Shown one piece after another: positions 31,491 through 41,734 of a stretch of DNA of 64,000 bases. The position numbers and the translations under genes were made by a program. The stretch spans positions 6,285 through 70,284 of the forward strand of contig DATBJJ010000031.1 of the NCBI GenBank assembly GCA_036556425.1. Reading direction: 5' to 3'. Positions within the stretch are counted from its first letter, which is position 1. Every line of letters begins with the position of its first letter. A model generated the notes under the pieces. It worked only from the letters and a program-made list of their open reading frames with translations. It made no database searches and was not told where the DNA came from. Source of the DNA: DATBJJ01 sp036556425 (GTDB taxonomy: Bacteria; Acidobacteriota; Vicinamibacteria; Vicinamibacterales; 2-12-FULL-66-21).

Positions 31491-33881
31491 TCAGTGCGTA
31501 ATCGTGTCGTCCGAGATGGTGGGCTGGACTTCCACTTCGGCCGGAGCCGCGGCCGCCATGACGGGGAGCGGCGCCGTCAGCGCGACCTTCAATACTTCGT
31601 CCATCGTCTCGACCATGTAGATGTCGAGCGTGTCGAGCACGGCCTTCGGAATGTCCGCCAGGTCCTTCTCGTTGTCCTTCGGCAGAATGATGCTCTTCAG
31701 TCCGGCGCGGTGCGCGGCGAGGACTTTTTCCTTCACGCCGCCGATGGGCAATACCTTGCCGCGGAGCGTGATCTCGCCGGTCATCGCTACGTCCTTGCGC
31801 GCGGGCACGCGTGAGACCGCCGACACGAGCGCGGTCGCGAGCGTGATGCCGGCCGAGGGCCCGTCCTTCGGGATCGCGCCTTCCGGCACGTGCACGTGGA
31901 CGTCCGTCTTACGATTGAAATCCTTCGGGATGCCGAACTCTTCCGACTTCGAGCGGACGTAGCTCATCGCCGCCTGCGCCGACTCCTGCATGACGTCGCC
32001 GAGCTTTCCGGTGAGCGTCAGGTGGCCCTTGCCCGGCATCAGCGTCGCTTCGGTCACGAGAATCTCGCCGCCGACTTCGGTCCACGCCAGGCCCGTCGCC
32101 ACGCCGATCTCGTTGTTCTCTTCCATCAGCGTCGGACGGAAGCGCGGCACGCCGAGGTACTCGGTGACCTTCGAGGCGCTGATCTCCTCGCTGAACGCCT
32201 TGCCCTCGACCACGACCTTGCGCGCGATCTTGCGGCAGATCGACGAAATCTCCCGCTCGAGGCTGCGCACGCCGGCCTCGCGCGTGTAGCGCTGGATGAT
32301 CGTCTGAAACGCCTCGTCGAGGAAGGTCACGTTCGCCTTCGTGAGCCCCGCGCCTTCGATGGCCTTCGGCGCGAGGAACACCCGCGCGATCTCGACCTTC
32401 TCCTGCTCGGTGTAGCCGGCGAGCTGCAGCACCTCCATGCGGTCGCGCAACGCCTGCGGGATCGTGTGGAGGACGTTCGCCGTGCAGATGAACATGACGC
32501 TCGAGAGGTCGAACTCGACGTCGAGATAGTGATCGAGGAACGTGTTGTTCTGCTCCGGATCCAGGACCTCGAGGAGCGCCGCCGACGGGTCGCCCCGGAA
32601 GTCCATCGACATCTTGTCGACTTCGTCGAGCAGGAAGACCGGATTCTGCGTGCCGGCCTTCTTCATCATCTGGATGATCTGGCCGGGGAACGCGCCGATG
32701 TACGTCCGGCGATGGCCGCGGATTTCCGCCTCGTCGCGCACACCGCCGAGCGACAGGCGCACGAACTTCCGGTTCATCGCCCGTGCGATGGATTTCGCGA
32801 GCGACGTCTTGCCGACTCCCGGAGGCCCGGAGAACGTCAGGATCGTCGCCTTCGGCTTCTTGATCAGCGCGCGGACGGCGAGGAACTCGAGGATGCGATC
32901 CTTGATCTTCTCGAGGCCGTAGTGATCTTCGTTCAGGATCACTTCCGCCTTCCTGAGATCCCGGCTCTCCTTCGTCTTCTTGTGCCAGGGGACCGCGATC
33001 AGCCAATCGAGGTAGTTGCGTGAGACGGTGGCTTCCGCCGACATCGGCGGCATCGCCTCGAGGCGCTTCAGCTCCTGGATCGCCTTCTCGGCGACCTCTT
33101 CCGGCATCTTCGCCTGCTCGATCTTCTTCTTCAGCTCGTCGATCTCGTTTCCCTTCTCGTCCTTGCGGCCCAGCTCCTTCTGGATCGCCTTCATCTTCTC
33201 GTTGAGGTAGTACTCCTTTTGCGCCTTCTCCATCTGCTTCTTCACGCGAGACTGGATGCGGCGATCGACCTGGAGCTTGTCGACCTCGGCCTCGAGGATG
33301 CCTGCGATGCGGTTCAACCGCTCGACCGGGGAGATGATCTCGAGCAGATTCTGCTTCTCGTCCACGCCGACGAGGAGGTGCGCGGCAATCGTGTCCGCGA
33401 GCTTGCCGGGATCGTCCACGCGGACGGCGGCAATCATCGCGTCGTAGTGCAGGTTGTTCGAGAGCTTCACGTACTGCTCGAACAGCGACACGACACGCGT
33501 CATCGTCCCTTCGGCGTCGACGCCCGTTTCCTTGTGCTTCGCGATCACCTTGACGACGACGCGATAGAAGCCCTTGTCTTCCTTCCACTCGACGGCGCGC
33601 GCGCGCTCGATGCCTTCGACCAGCACTTTGATGTTGCCGTCCGGCAGCTTCAGGCTCTGGACGATGTTCGCCACGCAGCCCATGGTGAAGATGTCGGCCG
33701 GCTGCGGGTCGTCGACCGCCGCGTCGTGCTGCGCCGCCAGGAAGATCCGCTTGTCCTTGACCAGCGCGTGCTCGAGCGCGCGCGTGGACGACGGCCGCCC
33801 GATCACGAACGGCATCATCATGTGCGGGAAGACGACGACGTCGCGGAGCGGAACGATTGGGAGAGTTTCGTAGAGTTCCAT
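31491..33881 (-). CDS. lon: ATP-dependent protease Lon (LonA)
   Basis: 796 residues from the ATG at 33881; the longer frame would translate the intergenic repeat. The N-terminal substrate-binding domain (LPIVPLRDVVVFPHMMMPF), coiled coil, AAA+ domain (GPPGVGKTSLAK, LLDEVDKM) and protease domain are complete. Ser676 in DGPSAG and Lys719 in GGVKEK form the catalytic dyad, in line with E. coli Ser679 and Lys722. It degrades damaged and regulatory proteins in the cytoplasm. It lies after clpX and before engB in a block of proteostasis genes. The gap to clpX (33882-33981) is filled by heptamer repeats. Confidence 0.98.
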   Translation of the reverse strand: MELYETLPIVPLRDVVVFPHMMMPFVIGRPSSTRALEHALVKDKRIFLAAQHDAAVDDPQPADIFTMGCVANIVQSLKLPDGNIKVLVEGIERARAVEWKEDKGFYRVVVKVIAKHKETGVDAEGTMTRVVSLFEQYVKLSNNLHYDAMIAAVRVDDPGKLADTIAAHLLVGVDEKQNLLEIISPVERLNRIAGILEAEVDKLQVDRRIQSRVKKQMEKAQKEYYLNEKMKAIQKELGRKDEKGNEIDELKKKIEQAKMPEEVAEKAIQELKRLEAMPPMSAEATVSRNYLDWLIAVPWHKKTKESRDLRKAEVILNEDHYGLEKIKDRILEFLAVRALIKKPKATILTFSGPPGVGKTSLAKSIARAMNRKFVRLSLGGVRDEAEIRGHRRTYIGAFPGQIIQMMKKAGTQNPVFLLDEVDKMSMDFRGDPSAALLEVLDPEQNNTFLDHYLDVEFDLSSVMFICTANVLHTIPQALRDRMEVLQLAGYTEQEKVEIARVFLAPKAIEGAGLTKANVTFLDEAFQTIIQRYTREAGVRSLEREISSICRKIARKVVVEGKAFSEEISASKVTEYLGVPRFRPTLMEENNEIGVATGLAWTEVGGEILVTEATLMPGKGHLTLTGKLGDVMQESAQAAMSYVRSKSEEFGIPKDFNRKTDVHVHVPEGAIPKDGPSAGITLATALVSAVSRVPARKDVAMTGEITLRGKVLPIGGVKEKVLAAHRAGLKSIILPKDNEKDLADIPKAVLDTLDIYMVETMDEVLKVALTAPLPVMAAAAPAEVEVQPTISDDTITH

Positions 33882-33891
33882 GGGTTGGATA

Positions 33892-33981
33892 AGCTGCCAG
33901 CTACCAGCTTCCGGCTTCCAGCACGATGCGTCAAGCCTTTCTATCCAGAAAGGCTGGAAGCTGGCGGCTGGAAGCTGGAAA
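33892..33981. repeat. CTGGAAG heptamer repeats with hairpin between clpX and lon
   Basis: CTGGAAG, CTGGCGG, CTGGAAG, CTGGAAA run in register at 33954-33981. The reverse-complement type (CCAGCTACCAGCTTCC...) occurs at 33895-33922, so the two arms can pair. A separate hairpin AGCCTTTC (33934-33941)/GAAAGGCT (33948-33955) lies between. The same motif fills the clpX-clpP gap. Confidence 0.75.
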
Positions 33982-35232
<1,251 letters not shown>

Positions 35233-35240
35233 GAAGTGAA

Positions 35241-35307
35241 CCCTGAAGCTTCCAGCTACCAGCTTCCAGTCAGCCCCCGGCGGGGAGCTGGCAGCTGGAA
35301 GCGGGAG
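35241..35307. repeat. Inverted AGCTGGAAG repeats between clpP and clpX
   Basis: TTCCAGCTACCAGCTTCCAG on the left and GAGCTGGCAGCTGGAAGC on the right form an imperfect inverted repeat around a GC-rich centre (CCCCCGGCGGGG). The motif is the same as in the clpX-lon gap, so the element is dispersed. Confidence 0.7.
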
Positions 35308-35310
35308 GCT

Positions 35311-35910
35311 TCACGCACGTTTCCGGATGACATCATCAATAATACCGTATTCCTTGCCTTGGTCGGGGCCCATGATGTAGTCCCGCTCGGTGTCGTCCTG
35401 AATCCGCTTCAATGGCTGGCCGGTGTGATGGGCCAGAATCTGGTTCAGGCGCTCGCGTGTGCGCAGCAGCTCCTTGGCGTGAATATCGATATCGGTCGTC
35501 TGCCCGCCCAAGCCCTGGACCCACGGCTGGTGGATCAGGATGCGGGAATTCGGGAGCGAGTACCGCTTCCCCTTCGCCCCCGCCGCGAGCAGCACGGCCG
35601 CGACCGACGCGGCCTGGCCGATGCACGTCGTCGTCACGTCCGGCTTGACGAACTGCATCGTGTCGTAAATGGCCATCCCGGCGGTGACGACGCCGCCCGG
35701 GCTGTTGATGTAGAGGATGATGTCGCGATCGGGATCTTCCGCTTCGAGGAACAGCATCTGCGCGATGACGAGATTGGCGACGTTGTCGTCGATCGGCGTC
35801 CCGATGAAGATGATGCTGTCCTTCAGGAGGCGCGAGAAGATGTCGTAAGCGCGCTCGCCGCGGTTGGTCTGCTCGACCACCATCGGAATCAATTGACTGT
35901 GTTCGGTCAT
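35311..35910 (-). CDS. clpP: ATP-dependent Clp protease proteolytic subunit ClpP
   Basis: 199 residues, the normal length. The catalytic triad is visible: Ser102 in IGQAASVAAVLL, His127 in SRILIHQP and Asp173 in QDDTERD. The motif has SVA rather than the usual SMG after the serine, which is within known variation. It forms a tetradecameric barrel that degrades proteins delivered by ClpX. It follows trigger factor (tig) in transcription order after a 137-base gap in which no good promoter is visible, so co-transcription from tig is likely. Confidence 0.97.
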   Translation of the reverse strand: MTEHSQLIPMVVEQTNRGERAYDIFSRLLKDSIIFIGTPIDDNVANLVIAQMLFLEAEDPDRDIILYINSPGGVVTAGMAIYDTMQFVKPDVTTTCIGQAASVAAVLLAAGAKGKRYSLPNSRILIHQPWVQGLGGQTTDIDIHAKELLRTRERLNQILAHHTGQPLKRIQDDTERDYIMGPDQGKEYGIIDDVIRKRA

Positions 35911-36047
35911 TTATAAGAACCCGAGCTCTCGGAGCTTCCGCTGATTGTCTGTGCTGGGGATGTGCGTGCTCGAGCGGGCAGGCGTCGTACTGTTCTCCCC
36001 AAGTGTACCACGTCCGCTGCCCAAACTCCTATATCGGGCGCTCTGCC

Positions 36048-37337
36048 CTATCCCTTGAGGACATTGGCCTTCGACAACAGAAACTCCATCGTCTTCTCGC
36101 GCCGCAGTCCTGTGTAAAGGCGGGCAAGCCCGCCGTCCTTCTCGAGACGCGCGCGCACCGAGGCGGCGGTCCGGCCCGATCGCTCGGCGTAGCGCTCGAT
36201 CTCGGCGTCCAACTCCTGCGGCGTCGCGGACAGGCTGGCGCGCCGCGCGATCTCGTCGAGCACGAGCGCGCTGCGCACCGACTCGATCGCGGCGTCCCGC
36301 TGCCGCTCGCGGAACTCCTCCCAGTCCACATTGGTCTTCGTCGGATCGATCTGCTGCTCGACGAGGCGGCGCACGAATTCCTCGACGCGGCGATCGATCT
36401 CGCGATCGACGAGCGTCGCGGGGACGTCGAAGGTCACGCGCGCCGCGAGCTGCCGCAGGAGATCCGATCGCAGCTCGCGATCCGCGTCGTGCGCGGCCTC
36501 GTGCTCGAGATCCGCGCGCACCTGCCGGCGCAGCGCGTCGAGCGAATCGAAGGATCCGAGATCTTTCGCGAGCTCGTCGTCGAGCGGCGGCACGACGCGC
36601 TGCCGAAGGGCTTTGACGTTGACGTCGTAGGTCACCATCGTGCCCGCGAGCTCCTTGATGGCGTAGTCGCCGGGATAATGCACGTCGAAGGTCTTCGCGT
36701 CGCCCGCGTGCAGACCGGCGAGCTCGTCGTCGAACCCCGGGGGATTGGCGGACGCGCCGATGTCGACGGTCACGTTCTCGTGGCGATCGGTGTGCGTCTC
36801 GCCGCCTTGGTCGCCATGCGCGGTGCGCTTGAGATCAAGGACGACCGAATCGCCCATCTGGATCCCGCGGCCTTCGATCGGCTCGTACCGCGCGGCGCGC
36901 TCGCGCAGCCGGTTGAGCGCGTCGTCGACGGCCGCGTCGTCGACGGCCGCGTCCTTCTTGCGCAGCGTGAGCCCGGAGTAATCGCCCGGATCGATCGGCG
37001 GCACCGTCTCGAAGCTCGCCGTGAACTTCAACGGCTGTCCTTCCTCCACGACGACATCGCGGATGTCCGGCGTGTTCACCGGCTCCACGCCGCGCTCGCG
37101 CAGCGCGTCGTCCACCGCGCGCGGAATCAAGCCGTGCGCGACGTCGTGGAGGATCTGATCGCGAAAGCGCTGCCGCACGACCTTGGGAGGAACCTTGCCG
37201 GGACGGAAGCCAGGAATGCGCGCCGCGCGGCTGTAGTCGCGCGCGACCTTGTCGATCTCGGCATCCACGATCGTGCTGGGGATCTCGACGACGAGGTTCT
37301 TGCGGGTGTCGCTGACGTCTATGAATTCGGTTTTCAT
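36048..37337 (-). CDS. tig: Trigger factor (ribosome-associated chaperone)
   Basis: 429 residues. The ribosome-binding signature is GFRPGKVPPKVV at about 43-54. The FKBP-type PPIase domain spans about 160-245 (GDSVVLDLKR...FDVHYPGDYAIKEL) and the C-terminal arm is rich in Arg/Glu helices. It helps nascent chains fold. The start at 37337 is about 16 bases from the 3' end of tRNA-Leu, so the tRNA and tig, clpP, clpX, lon, engB and rho could be on one long transcript. tig-clpP-clpX-lon is a common order in Gram-negative bacteria. Confidence 0.97.
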   Translation of the reverse strand: MKTEFIDVSDTRKNLVVEIPSTIVDAEIDKVARDYSRAARIPGFRPGKVPPKVVRQRFRDQILHDVAHGLIPRAVDDALRERGVEPVNTPDIRDVVVEEGQPLKFTASFETVPPIDPGDYSGLTLRKKDAAVDDAAVDDALNRLRERAARYEPIEGRGIQMGDSVVLDLKRTAHGDQGGETHTDRHENVTVDIGASANPPGFDDELAGLHAGDAKTFDVHYPGDYAIKELAGTMVTYDVNVKALRQRVVPPLDDELAKDLGSFDSLDALRRQVRADLEHEAAHDADRELRSDLLRQLAARVTFDVPATLVDREIDRRVEEFVRRLVEQQIDPTKTNVDWEEFRERQRDAAIESVRSALVLDEIARRASLSATPQELDAEIERYAERSGRTAASVRARLEKDGGLARLYTGLRREKTMEFLLSKANVLKG

Positions 37338-37352
37338 CTACCTAGTGATTTA

Positions 37353-37436
37353 TGCGAAAGGGGGGAGTCGAACCCCCATAGCCTTTCGGCTACCGGATCC
37401 TAAGTCCGGCGCGTCTGCCAGTTCCGCCACTTTCGC
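37353..37436 (-). tRNA. tRNA-Leu (anticodon UAG)
   Basis: A perfect acceptor stem (GCGAAAG/CTTTCGC) is followed by the D-arm GCGGAACTGGCAGACGC and the anticodon arm CCGGA-CTTAGGA-TCCGG with TAG in the loop, reading CUA/CUG Leu codons. A long variable arm, TAGCCGAAAGGCTA, makes it a class II tRNA, and the T-arm is GGGGGTTCGACTCCCCC. The discriminator base is A and CCA is not encoded. It lies just upstream of tig on the same strand. Confidence 0.97.
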
Positions 37437-37838
37437 GCTGAAAATCGATTGTAGCCCAACTGATTCCCGAACCGTCCGCTCGGCGCGATGCGCAGATTGG
37501 CACCGCGGGCCGGTCGAGTAGTGCGTAAGCGGGTCTCGATCGTATCCGATCAAAACTCGGCCTTGATCCGCCGCCGTGCGCCAGCTCAGCGCGCTATTCG
37601 CTGCTCCTCTTTGAAGATCCTTCGATCGCGCCGCGCGCCGCGCGCGATCGCGCCGTGGCGCGTCTCCTGCAAGGTCACTCGGCGTTGAGCACGACCACCA
37701 CCAGACGTTCGCAGGCGCGGACGAATACGTTGCCCTGGCATTACGTGCGTCAACGGCAGAGCAATTGACACGCACGGACCACAGGAGACCAAGCGCATTG
37801 CGGATGACCAGGGGCCGCAGTTGCAAGGAGGATACGCA
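37437..37838. other. 402-base gap without a recognised gene
   Basis: Nothing is convincingly coding. It contains a GC-rich hairpin (CGATCGCGC at 37623-37631 with GCGCGATCG at 37642-37650) and a TTGACA at 37765-37770 that lacks a good -10 box 16-18 bases downstream. A plus-strand frame ending near 37767 is open for about 65 codons but has neither a recognisable domain nor a good start. Confidence 0.5.
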
Positions 37839-38360
37839 ATGAAACGGGTTCTTGCAGGATCATTCATGGCCGCGGCCTTCGCCGTCGGGCTCGCCGCCCA
37901 GACGACGCCGCCGCAGTCCACGCCGCCCTCGCAGCCGCCGGCATCGCAGAGCCAGCCCGCGATGGCCGATCGGGACGCAGCGAAGACCGTCACCGTCACT
38001 GGCTGTCTGAAGGCGGGCGACACGGCCGACAGCTTCATGCTGTCCGATCTGAAGTGGAGCAGCAGAGACAGCAAGGGCACCGGTGCCGTCGGCACGTCCG
38101 GGAGCGCGGGCGCGCCGCCGGCGGGGCTCGGGACCGTGACCAGCTTGAAGATCGTTCCGAGCGCGAGCACGAAGCTCAGCGAGCACGTCGGCCATCAGGT
38201 CGAAGTGAGCGGCACGATCAGCGACAAGGACAAGGATCGTGGCGCGGCGCCGTCGGCCCCGCCCGATCCCGCGAGCGCGAGCGCGCGTTCGTCATCGAGC
38301 TCCGGGCCGGCGCTCGAGGTCCGCACGGTGAAGATGATCGCGGCCACCTGCTCGCAGTAG
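37839..38360 (+). CDS. Small secreted protein of unknown function
   Basis: 173 residues from the ATG at 37839. AAGGAGG lies 7 bases upstream, so this start is preferred over the earlier in-frame ATG. The signal peptide is KRVLAGSFMAAAFAVGLAAQ. The mature part begins with a Pro/Ser/Gln-rich linker and then a domain starting TVTVTGCLKAGDTADSFMLS, with GTVTSLKIVPSASTKLSEHV and GHQVEVSGTISD, an OB-like beta pattern. A disordered Ser-rich stretch and VRTVKMIAATCS follow. The domain is common in Acidobacteriota and uncharacterised. A strong terminator follows the gene. Confidence 0.75.
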   Translation: MKRVLAGSFMAAAFAVGLAAQTTPPQSTPPSQPPASQSQPAMADRDAAKTVTVTGCLKAGDTADSFMLSDLKWSSRDSKGTGAVGTSGSAGAPPAGLGTVTSLKIVPSASTKLSEHVGHQVEVSGTISDKDKDRGAAPSAPPDPASASARSSSSSGPALEVRTVKMIAATCSQ

Positions 38361-38397
38361 GACGAGAGTCGGCGATCAGGTACGTAGCACGTCAATG

Positions 38398-38429
38398 AGA
38401 GCCAGCCCGTGTTCCAACGGGCTGGCTCT
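38398..38429 (+). terminator. Rho-independent-type terminator
   Basis: AGAGCCAGCCCGT (38398-38410) pairs with ACGGGCTGGCTCT (38417-38429) as a perfect 13-base-pair stem with a GTTCCA loop. The tail is TTGCTCG, weak in T. It ends the secreted-protein transcript just before Ku. Confidence 0.8.
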
Positions 38430-38450
38430 TGCTCGTTCGAGGAGTCGCGC

Positions 38451-39329
38451 ATGGCTCGTTCGATGTGGAAGGGATCGATCGCGTTCGGCCTGGTGAGCAT
38501 TCCGATCGAACTGTACGGCGCGGTCAGAGATCACCGCCCGCGCTTTCGCTTGCTGCACGCGAAAGACGAGTCGCCGGTTCATTACGAGCGCGTCTGCGAA
38601 GCGGACGGGAAACCGGTCGCGTGGGAAGATCTCGTCAAGGGATACGAGTACGAAAAGGGACACTTCGTCGTCCTGACGAAGGATGACTTCAAGAGCGCGG
38701 CGCTCGAGAAGACGCGCACGATCGACATCCTCGATTTCGTGAAGGGCGACGAGATCGACGAGCGCTACTTCGAGACGCCGTACTATTTGCTGCCGGGGAA
38801 GGGCGGCGATCGCGCGTACGCGCTCCTCAGAGAAGCGCTGCGCAATTCGGGCCGCACCGGCATCGGGAAGATGATCCTCCGCGACGCGCAGCATCTCGTC
38901 GCGCTCGAAGTGATCGGCGACGCGCTCGTGCTCACGATGATGCGCTTCGCCGACGAGCTCGCGGATCTCTCCGAGTTCACGTTCCCGAAAGCCGAGGCCA
39001 TTCGCAGCCAGGAGCTCGCGATGGCGCGGCAGCTGATCGATCACCTCAGCGCCGAATGGAATCCGGAGAAATTCACGGACGAATATCGCGACAATCTGAT
39101 GAAGATCATTGCGGCCAAGCTCAAGGGCCGCACGCCGAAGCTCCAGGCAGCCGTCACGCCGCGCGAATCGAACGTCATCGATCTGATGGAGCGCCTGCGC
39201 GCCAGCCTCGCCGGGAAGGCCCGGCCGGAAACCTCGACCCGCCGATCGGCATCTAAACCCAGAAGCGCGGCGCGCCGGCGGCGTCCGGGCGCCCGGAAAA
39301 CCGCCAGCAAGACCAAGCGCGTGGCGTGA
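38451..39329 (+). CDS. ku: Bacterial Ku protein (DNA end-binding, NHEJ)
   Basis: 292 residues from the ATG at 38451 with GAGGAG 6 bases upstream. The Ku core is clear: RSMWKGSIAFGLVSIPIELY, HYERVCEADGKPVAWEDLVK, GYEYEKGHFVVLTKDDFKSA and YYLLPGKGGDRAYALLREAL. The C-terminal extension (SASKPRSAARRRRPGARKTA) is strongly basic, as in bacterial Ku proteins that recruit LigD and bind DNA. It binds double-strand ends for non-homologous end joining. No ligD is in this window. The stop overlaps a possible GTG start of egtB (39326). Confidence 0.95.
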   Translation: MARSMWKGSIAFGLVSIPIELYGAVRDHRPRFRLLHAKDESPVHYERVCEADGKPVAWEDLVKGYEYEKGHFVVLTKDDFKSAALEKTRTIDILDFVKGDEIDERYFETPYYLLPGKGGDRAYALLREALRNSGRTGIGKMILRDAQHLVALEVIGDALVLTMMRFADELADLSEFTFPKAEAIRSQELAMARQLIDHLSAEWNPEKFTDEYRDNLMKIIAAKLKGRTPKLQAAVTPRESNVIDLMERLRASLAGKARPETSTRRSASKPRSAARRRRPGARKTASKTKRVA

Positions 39330-39376
39330 GGCCGGCCGCCCGTTCATCTCATAAGATAAGCCTGAAAGGGGACGTC

Positions 39377-40729
39377 TTGCCCTCGACTCTACCTGCCACC
39401 GCCCAGACGGCGGATCGCCAGACGCTCGCCGCGTGGTACCGCCACAATCGCGATCGCTCCCGCCGCCTCTTCGATCTGATCGATGCCGCGGCGTACTACA
39501 CGCGTCCGATCGCGCTGAGAAACCCGATCGTGTTCTACGAGGGACATCTTCCGGCGTTCAGCGTGATCGCGCTGCTGAAGCGGGGCTTCGGCCGTCCGGG
39601 CGTCGATCCCGCGATGGAGCGGCTCTTCGAGCGCGGGATCGATCCCGACAGCGTCGACACCGCCGTGCCGCGAAGCGGCGCCGCAACGGTGTGGCCGTCG
39701 CGCGCAGACGTCCTCGCGTTCGGCGAGCGCGCCGATAGCGCGATTCTCGACGTGCTCGAAGCGTTCGATGCGGACACGAGCGCGATGCGCACGCGCGATG
39801 CGCGCCAGGTCGAAGGGATTTTCACCGCGCTCGAGCACGAGGCGATGCACCAGGAGACGCTGCTCTACATGTGGCATCGTCTTCCGCACGATCAGAAGAC
39901 GGCGCCCGCACCCGTCCGCTACGAGCTCGGGCCGGCGCCGCTGCCATCCACAGTGCGCGTTCCGTCAGGCGTCGCGACGCTCGGCGCGAATCGCGCGGAG
40001 ATTCCCTTCGGGTGGGACAACGAGTTCGGTGAGCTGCGCGTGCCCGTCGACGCGTTCGAGATCGATGCGCACAGCGTGACGAACGGCGACTTCCTCGCGT
40101 TCGTCGACGACGGCGGTTATCGAAAGCGCGAGCTGTGGTCCGAGGCGGGCTGGCACTGGCGCGAGGCGGAGCGGATCGCGCAGCCGACGTTCTGGTCGCG
40201 CGAGAACGACGCGTGGCTCTGGCGCGGCATGTTCGAGTACGTGCCGCTGCCGTTGTCGTGGCCGGTGTACGTCAGCCTCGAAGAGGCCGCGGCGTTCGCT
40301 CGGTGGCGCGGCCGGCGTCTGCCGACCGAGGCGGAATATCATCGCGCGGCGTTCGGCACGCGCTCGGGCGAGGAGCGCGCGTTTCCGTGGGGACCCGAGG
40401 CGCCGGATGCGACGCGCTGCAACGCCGACTTCACGTCGTGGGATCCCGTGCCCTGCGGCGCGCGGCCGTCGGGCGCGAGCGCGTGGGGCGTTCACGATCT
40501 CGCCGGCAACGGGTGGGAATGGACGTCCACGATCTTCGCGCCGTTCCCCGGCTTTTCGCCGATGCCGTCGTACCCCGAGTACTCGGCGGACTTCTTCGAC
40601 GGACAGCACTACGTCATGAAAGGCGCGTCGCCCGCGACGGCCGCGCCGCTCATCCGCCGCAGCTTCCGGAATTGGTTCCGGCCCAACTATCCATTCGTCT
40701 ACGCGAAGTTCAGGACGGTCGCATGCTGA
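39377..40729 (+). CDS. egtB: Ergothioneine biosynthesis protein EgtB (sulfoxide synthase)
   Basis: 450 residues from a TTG at 39377, preceded by AAAGGGG. An alternative GTG at 39326 would overlap the Ku stop, and both are compatible with translation. DinB-like N-terminal part with the iron-binding motif HEAMHQE (His154, His158, Glu160), then the formylglycine-enzyme-like C-terminal domain (RVPSGVATLGANRAEIPFGW, WRGRRLPTEAEYHRAAFGTR, GVHDLAGNGWEWTSTIFAPF). It is an iron enzyme that joins hercynine to a thiol donor with O2 to form the sulfoxide intermediate of ergothioneine. It overlaps egtD by 7 bases; egtA, egtC and egtE are not seen here. Confidence 0.94.
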   Translation: MPSTLPATAQTADRQTLAAWYRHNRDRSRRLFDLIDAAAYYTRPIALRNPIVFYEGHLPAFSVIALLKRGFGRPGVDPAMERLFERGIDPDSVDTAVPRSGAATVWPSRADVLAFGERADSAILDVLEAFDADTSAMRTRDARQVEGIFTALEHEAMHQETLLYMWHRLPHDQKTAPAPVRYELGPAPLPSTVRVPSGVATLGANRAEIPFGWDNEFGELRVPVDAFEIDAHSVTNGDFLAFVDDGGYRKRELWSEAGWHWREAERIAQPTFWSRENDAWLWRGMFEYVPLPLSWPVYVSLEEAAAFARWRGRRLPTEAEYHRAAFGTRSGEERAFPWGPEAPDATRCNADFTSWDPVPCGARPSGASAWGVHDLAGNGWEWTSTIFAPFPGFSPMPSYPEYSADFFDGQHYVMKGASPATAAPLIRRSFRNWFRPNYPFVYAKFRTVAC

Positions 40730-41688
40730 CGACGATACAGTCGTTCGCGGCGGCGTTCGCGGCGGATGTCGATCGCGATCTCGCGCTGTCGCCCAAGCAG
40801 CTGCAGTCGAAGTATCTCTACGACGCGCTCGGGTCGAGCCTCTTCGACGCGATCTGCCGCCTGCCGTGGTACCGCATCACGCGCGCGGAGATGCGCCTCC
40901 TCGCGCTCCACGCCGGCTCGATCGTCGCGGCGCTCGGCGAGTACGACGGCACGATCGTCGAGCTGGGTTGCGGGAGCGGCGAGAAGCTGATGCTGCTCGC
41001 CGAAGCGCTCGAGCATCGCGGCGCGAGCGCGCGCGTCCACTTGATCGATATCTCCTCGCAGGCGCTCGAGCAGACCGAGCAGCGGTTGACTCGACTCCAA
41101 CACGTGTCGGTCGTCGGCCATTGGTCCACCTACGAAGAAGGATTGCGCACGGCCGTTGCCGCGCGCGAGGACGGCAGCACGATGCTCGTGCTGCTCCTGG
41201 GGTCGAACATCGGCAACTTCGATCCGCCCGCGGCCGCCCGGTTTCTCGACGGCATCCGCCGCGCGCTCGATCCAGGCGACCTGCTCCTGCTCGGCGCGGA
41301 TCTCGTCAAGCCGGAGCGCGATCTCCTGCTCGCCTATGACGATCCGCTCGGCGTTACCGCGGCGTTCAACAAGAACCTGCTCGTGCGCATCAATCGAGAG
41401 CTCGGCGGGGAATTCGATCTGCGGACGTTCCGCCACCGCGCGGTGTGGAACCGCGACGAGAGCCGGATCGAGATGCATCTCGTGAGCGCGAGGCGCCAAA
41501 TCGTCCGCGCGCGCGCGGGCGGGCCGATCGTGCCCTTCGGCACCGACGAGCCGATCTGGACCGAGAGCTCCTATAAGTACGAGCCTGACGGCATCATCGA
41601 GATGGGCGCCGAGGCGGGGTTCGCAACGCGCGATCAGTGGATCGATCCCGAGGCACGATTCGCGCTCACGTTGATGGCTGCAATCTAG
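40723..41688 (+). CDS. egtD: L-histidine N-alpha-methyltransferase EgtD
   Basis: 321 residues. The SAM-binding domain has ELGCGSGEKLMLLAEALE and HLIDISSQALEQTEQRL, then LLLGSNIGNFDPPAAARFL, typical of EgtD. The N terminus (SKYLYDALGSSLFDAICRLP) and the C terminus (WTESSYKYEPDGIIEMGAEA) match the family. It trimethylates the histidine alpha-amino group to hercynine, the substrate of EgtB, whose gene lies just upstream and overlaps by 7 bases. The coupling and the shared pathway make a functional ergothioneine operon very likely. Confidence 0.96.
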   Translation: MLTTIQSFAAAFAADVDRDLALSPKQLQSKYLYDALGSSLFDAICRLPWYRITRAEMRLLALHAGSIVAALGEYDGTIVELGCGSGEKLMLLAEALEHRGASARVHLIDISSQALEQTEQRLTRLQHVSVVGHWSTYEEGLRTAVAAREDGSTMLVLLLGSNIGNFDPPAAARFLDGIRRALDPGDLLLLGADLVKPERDLLLAYDDPLGVTAAFNKNLLVRINRELGGEFDLRTFRHRAVWNRDESRIEMHLVSARRQIVRARAGGPIVPFGTDEPIWTESSYKYEPDGIIEMGAEAGFATRDQWIDPEARFALTLMAAI

Positions 41689-41725
41689 AACCGAACCTTG
41701 AACCTTGAACCCTGAACCCTGAACC
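41688..41725 (+). repeat. Heptamer tandem repeat (TTGAACC/CTGAACC)
   Basis: Five in-register heptamers (CCGAACC, TTGAACC, TTGAACC, CTGAACC, CTGAACC) start right at the egtD stop codon. The same heptamer is found at 53077-53106 and 56622-56640. Confidence 0.8.
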
Positions 41726-41734
41726 AACAAACGG

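Noticed and set aside
35911..36020. Possible short reverse-strand peptide whose TAA directly abuts the clpP ATG
   Set aside because: An in-frame reading of about 40 codons exists but has no good start or known counterpart; it could only be supported by conservation.
37350..37440. Frames over the tRNA-Leu region with peptide-like translations
   Set aside because: These are the usual spurious translations of a tRNA gene; the cloverleaf is complete.
37560..37770. Roughly 65-codon open frame on the plus strand in the gap after tRNA-Leu
   Set aside because: No start with a ribosome-binding site and no recognisable domain; long open frames are expected by chance at this GC content.
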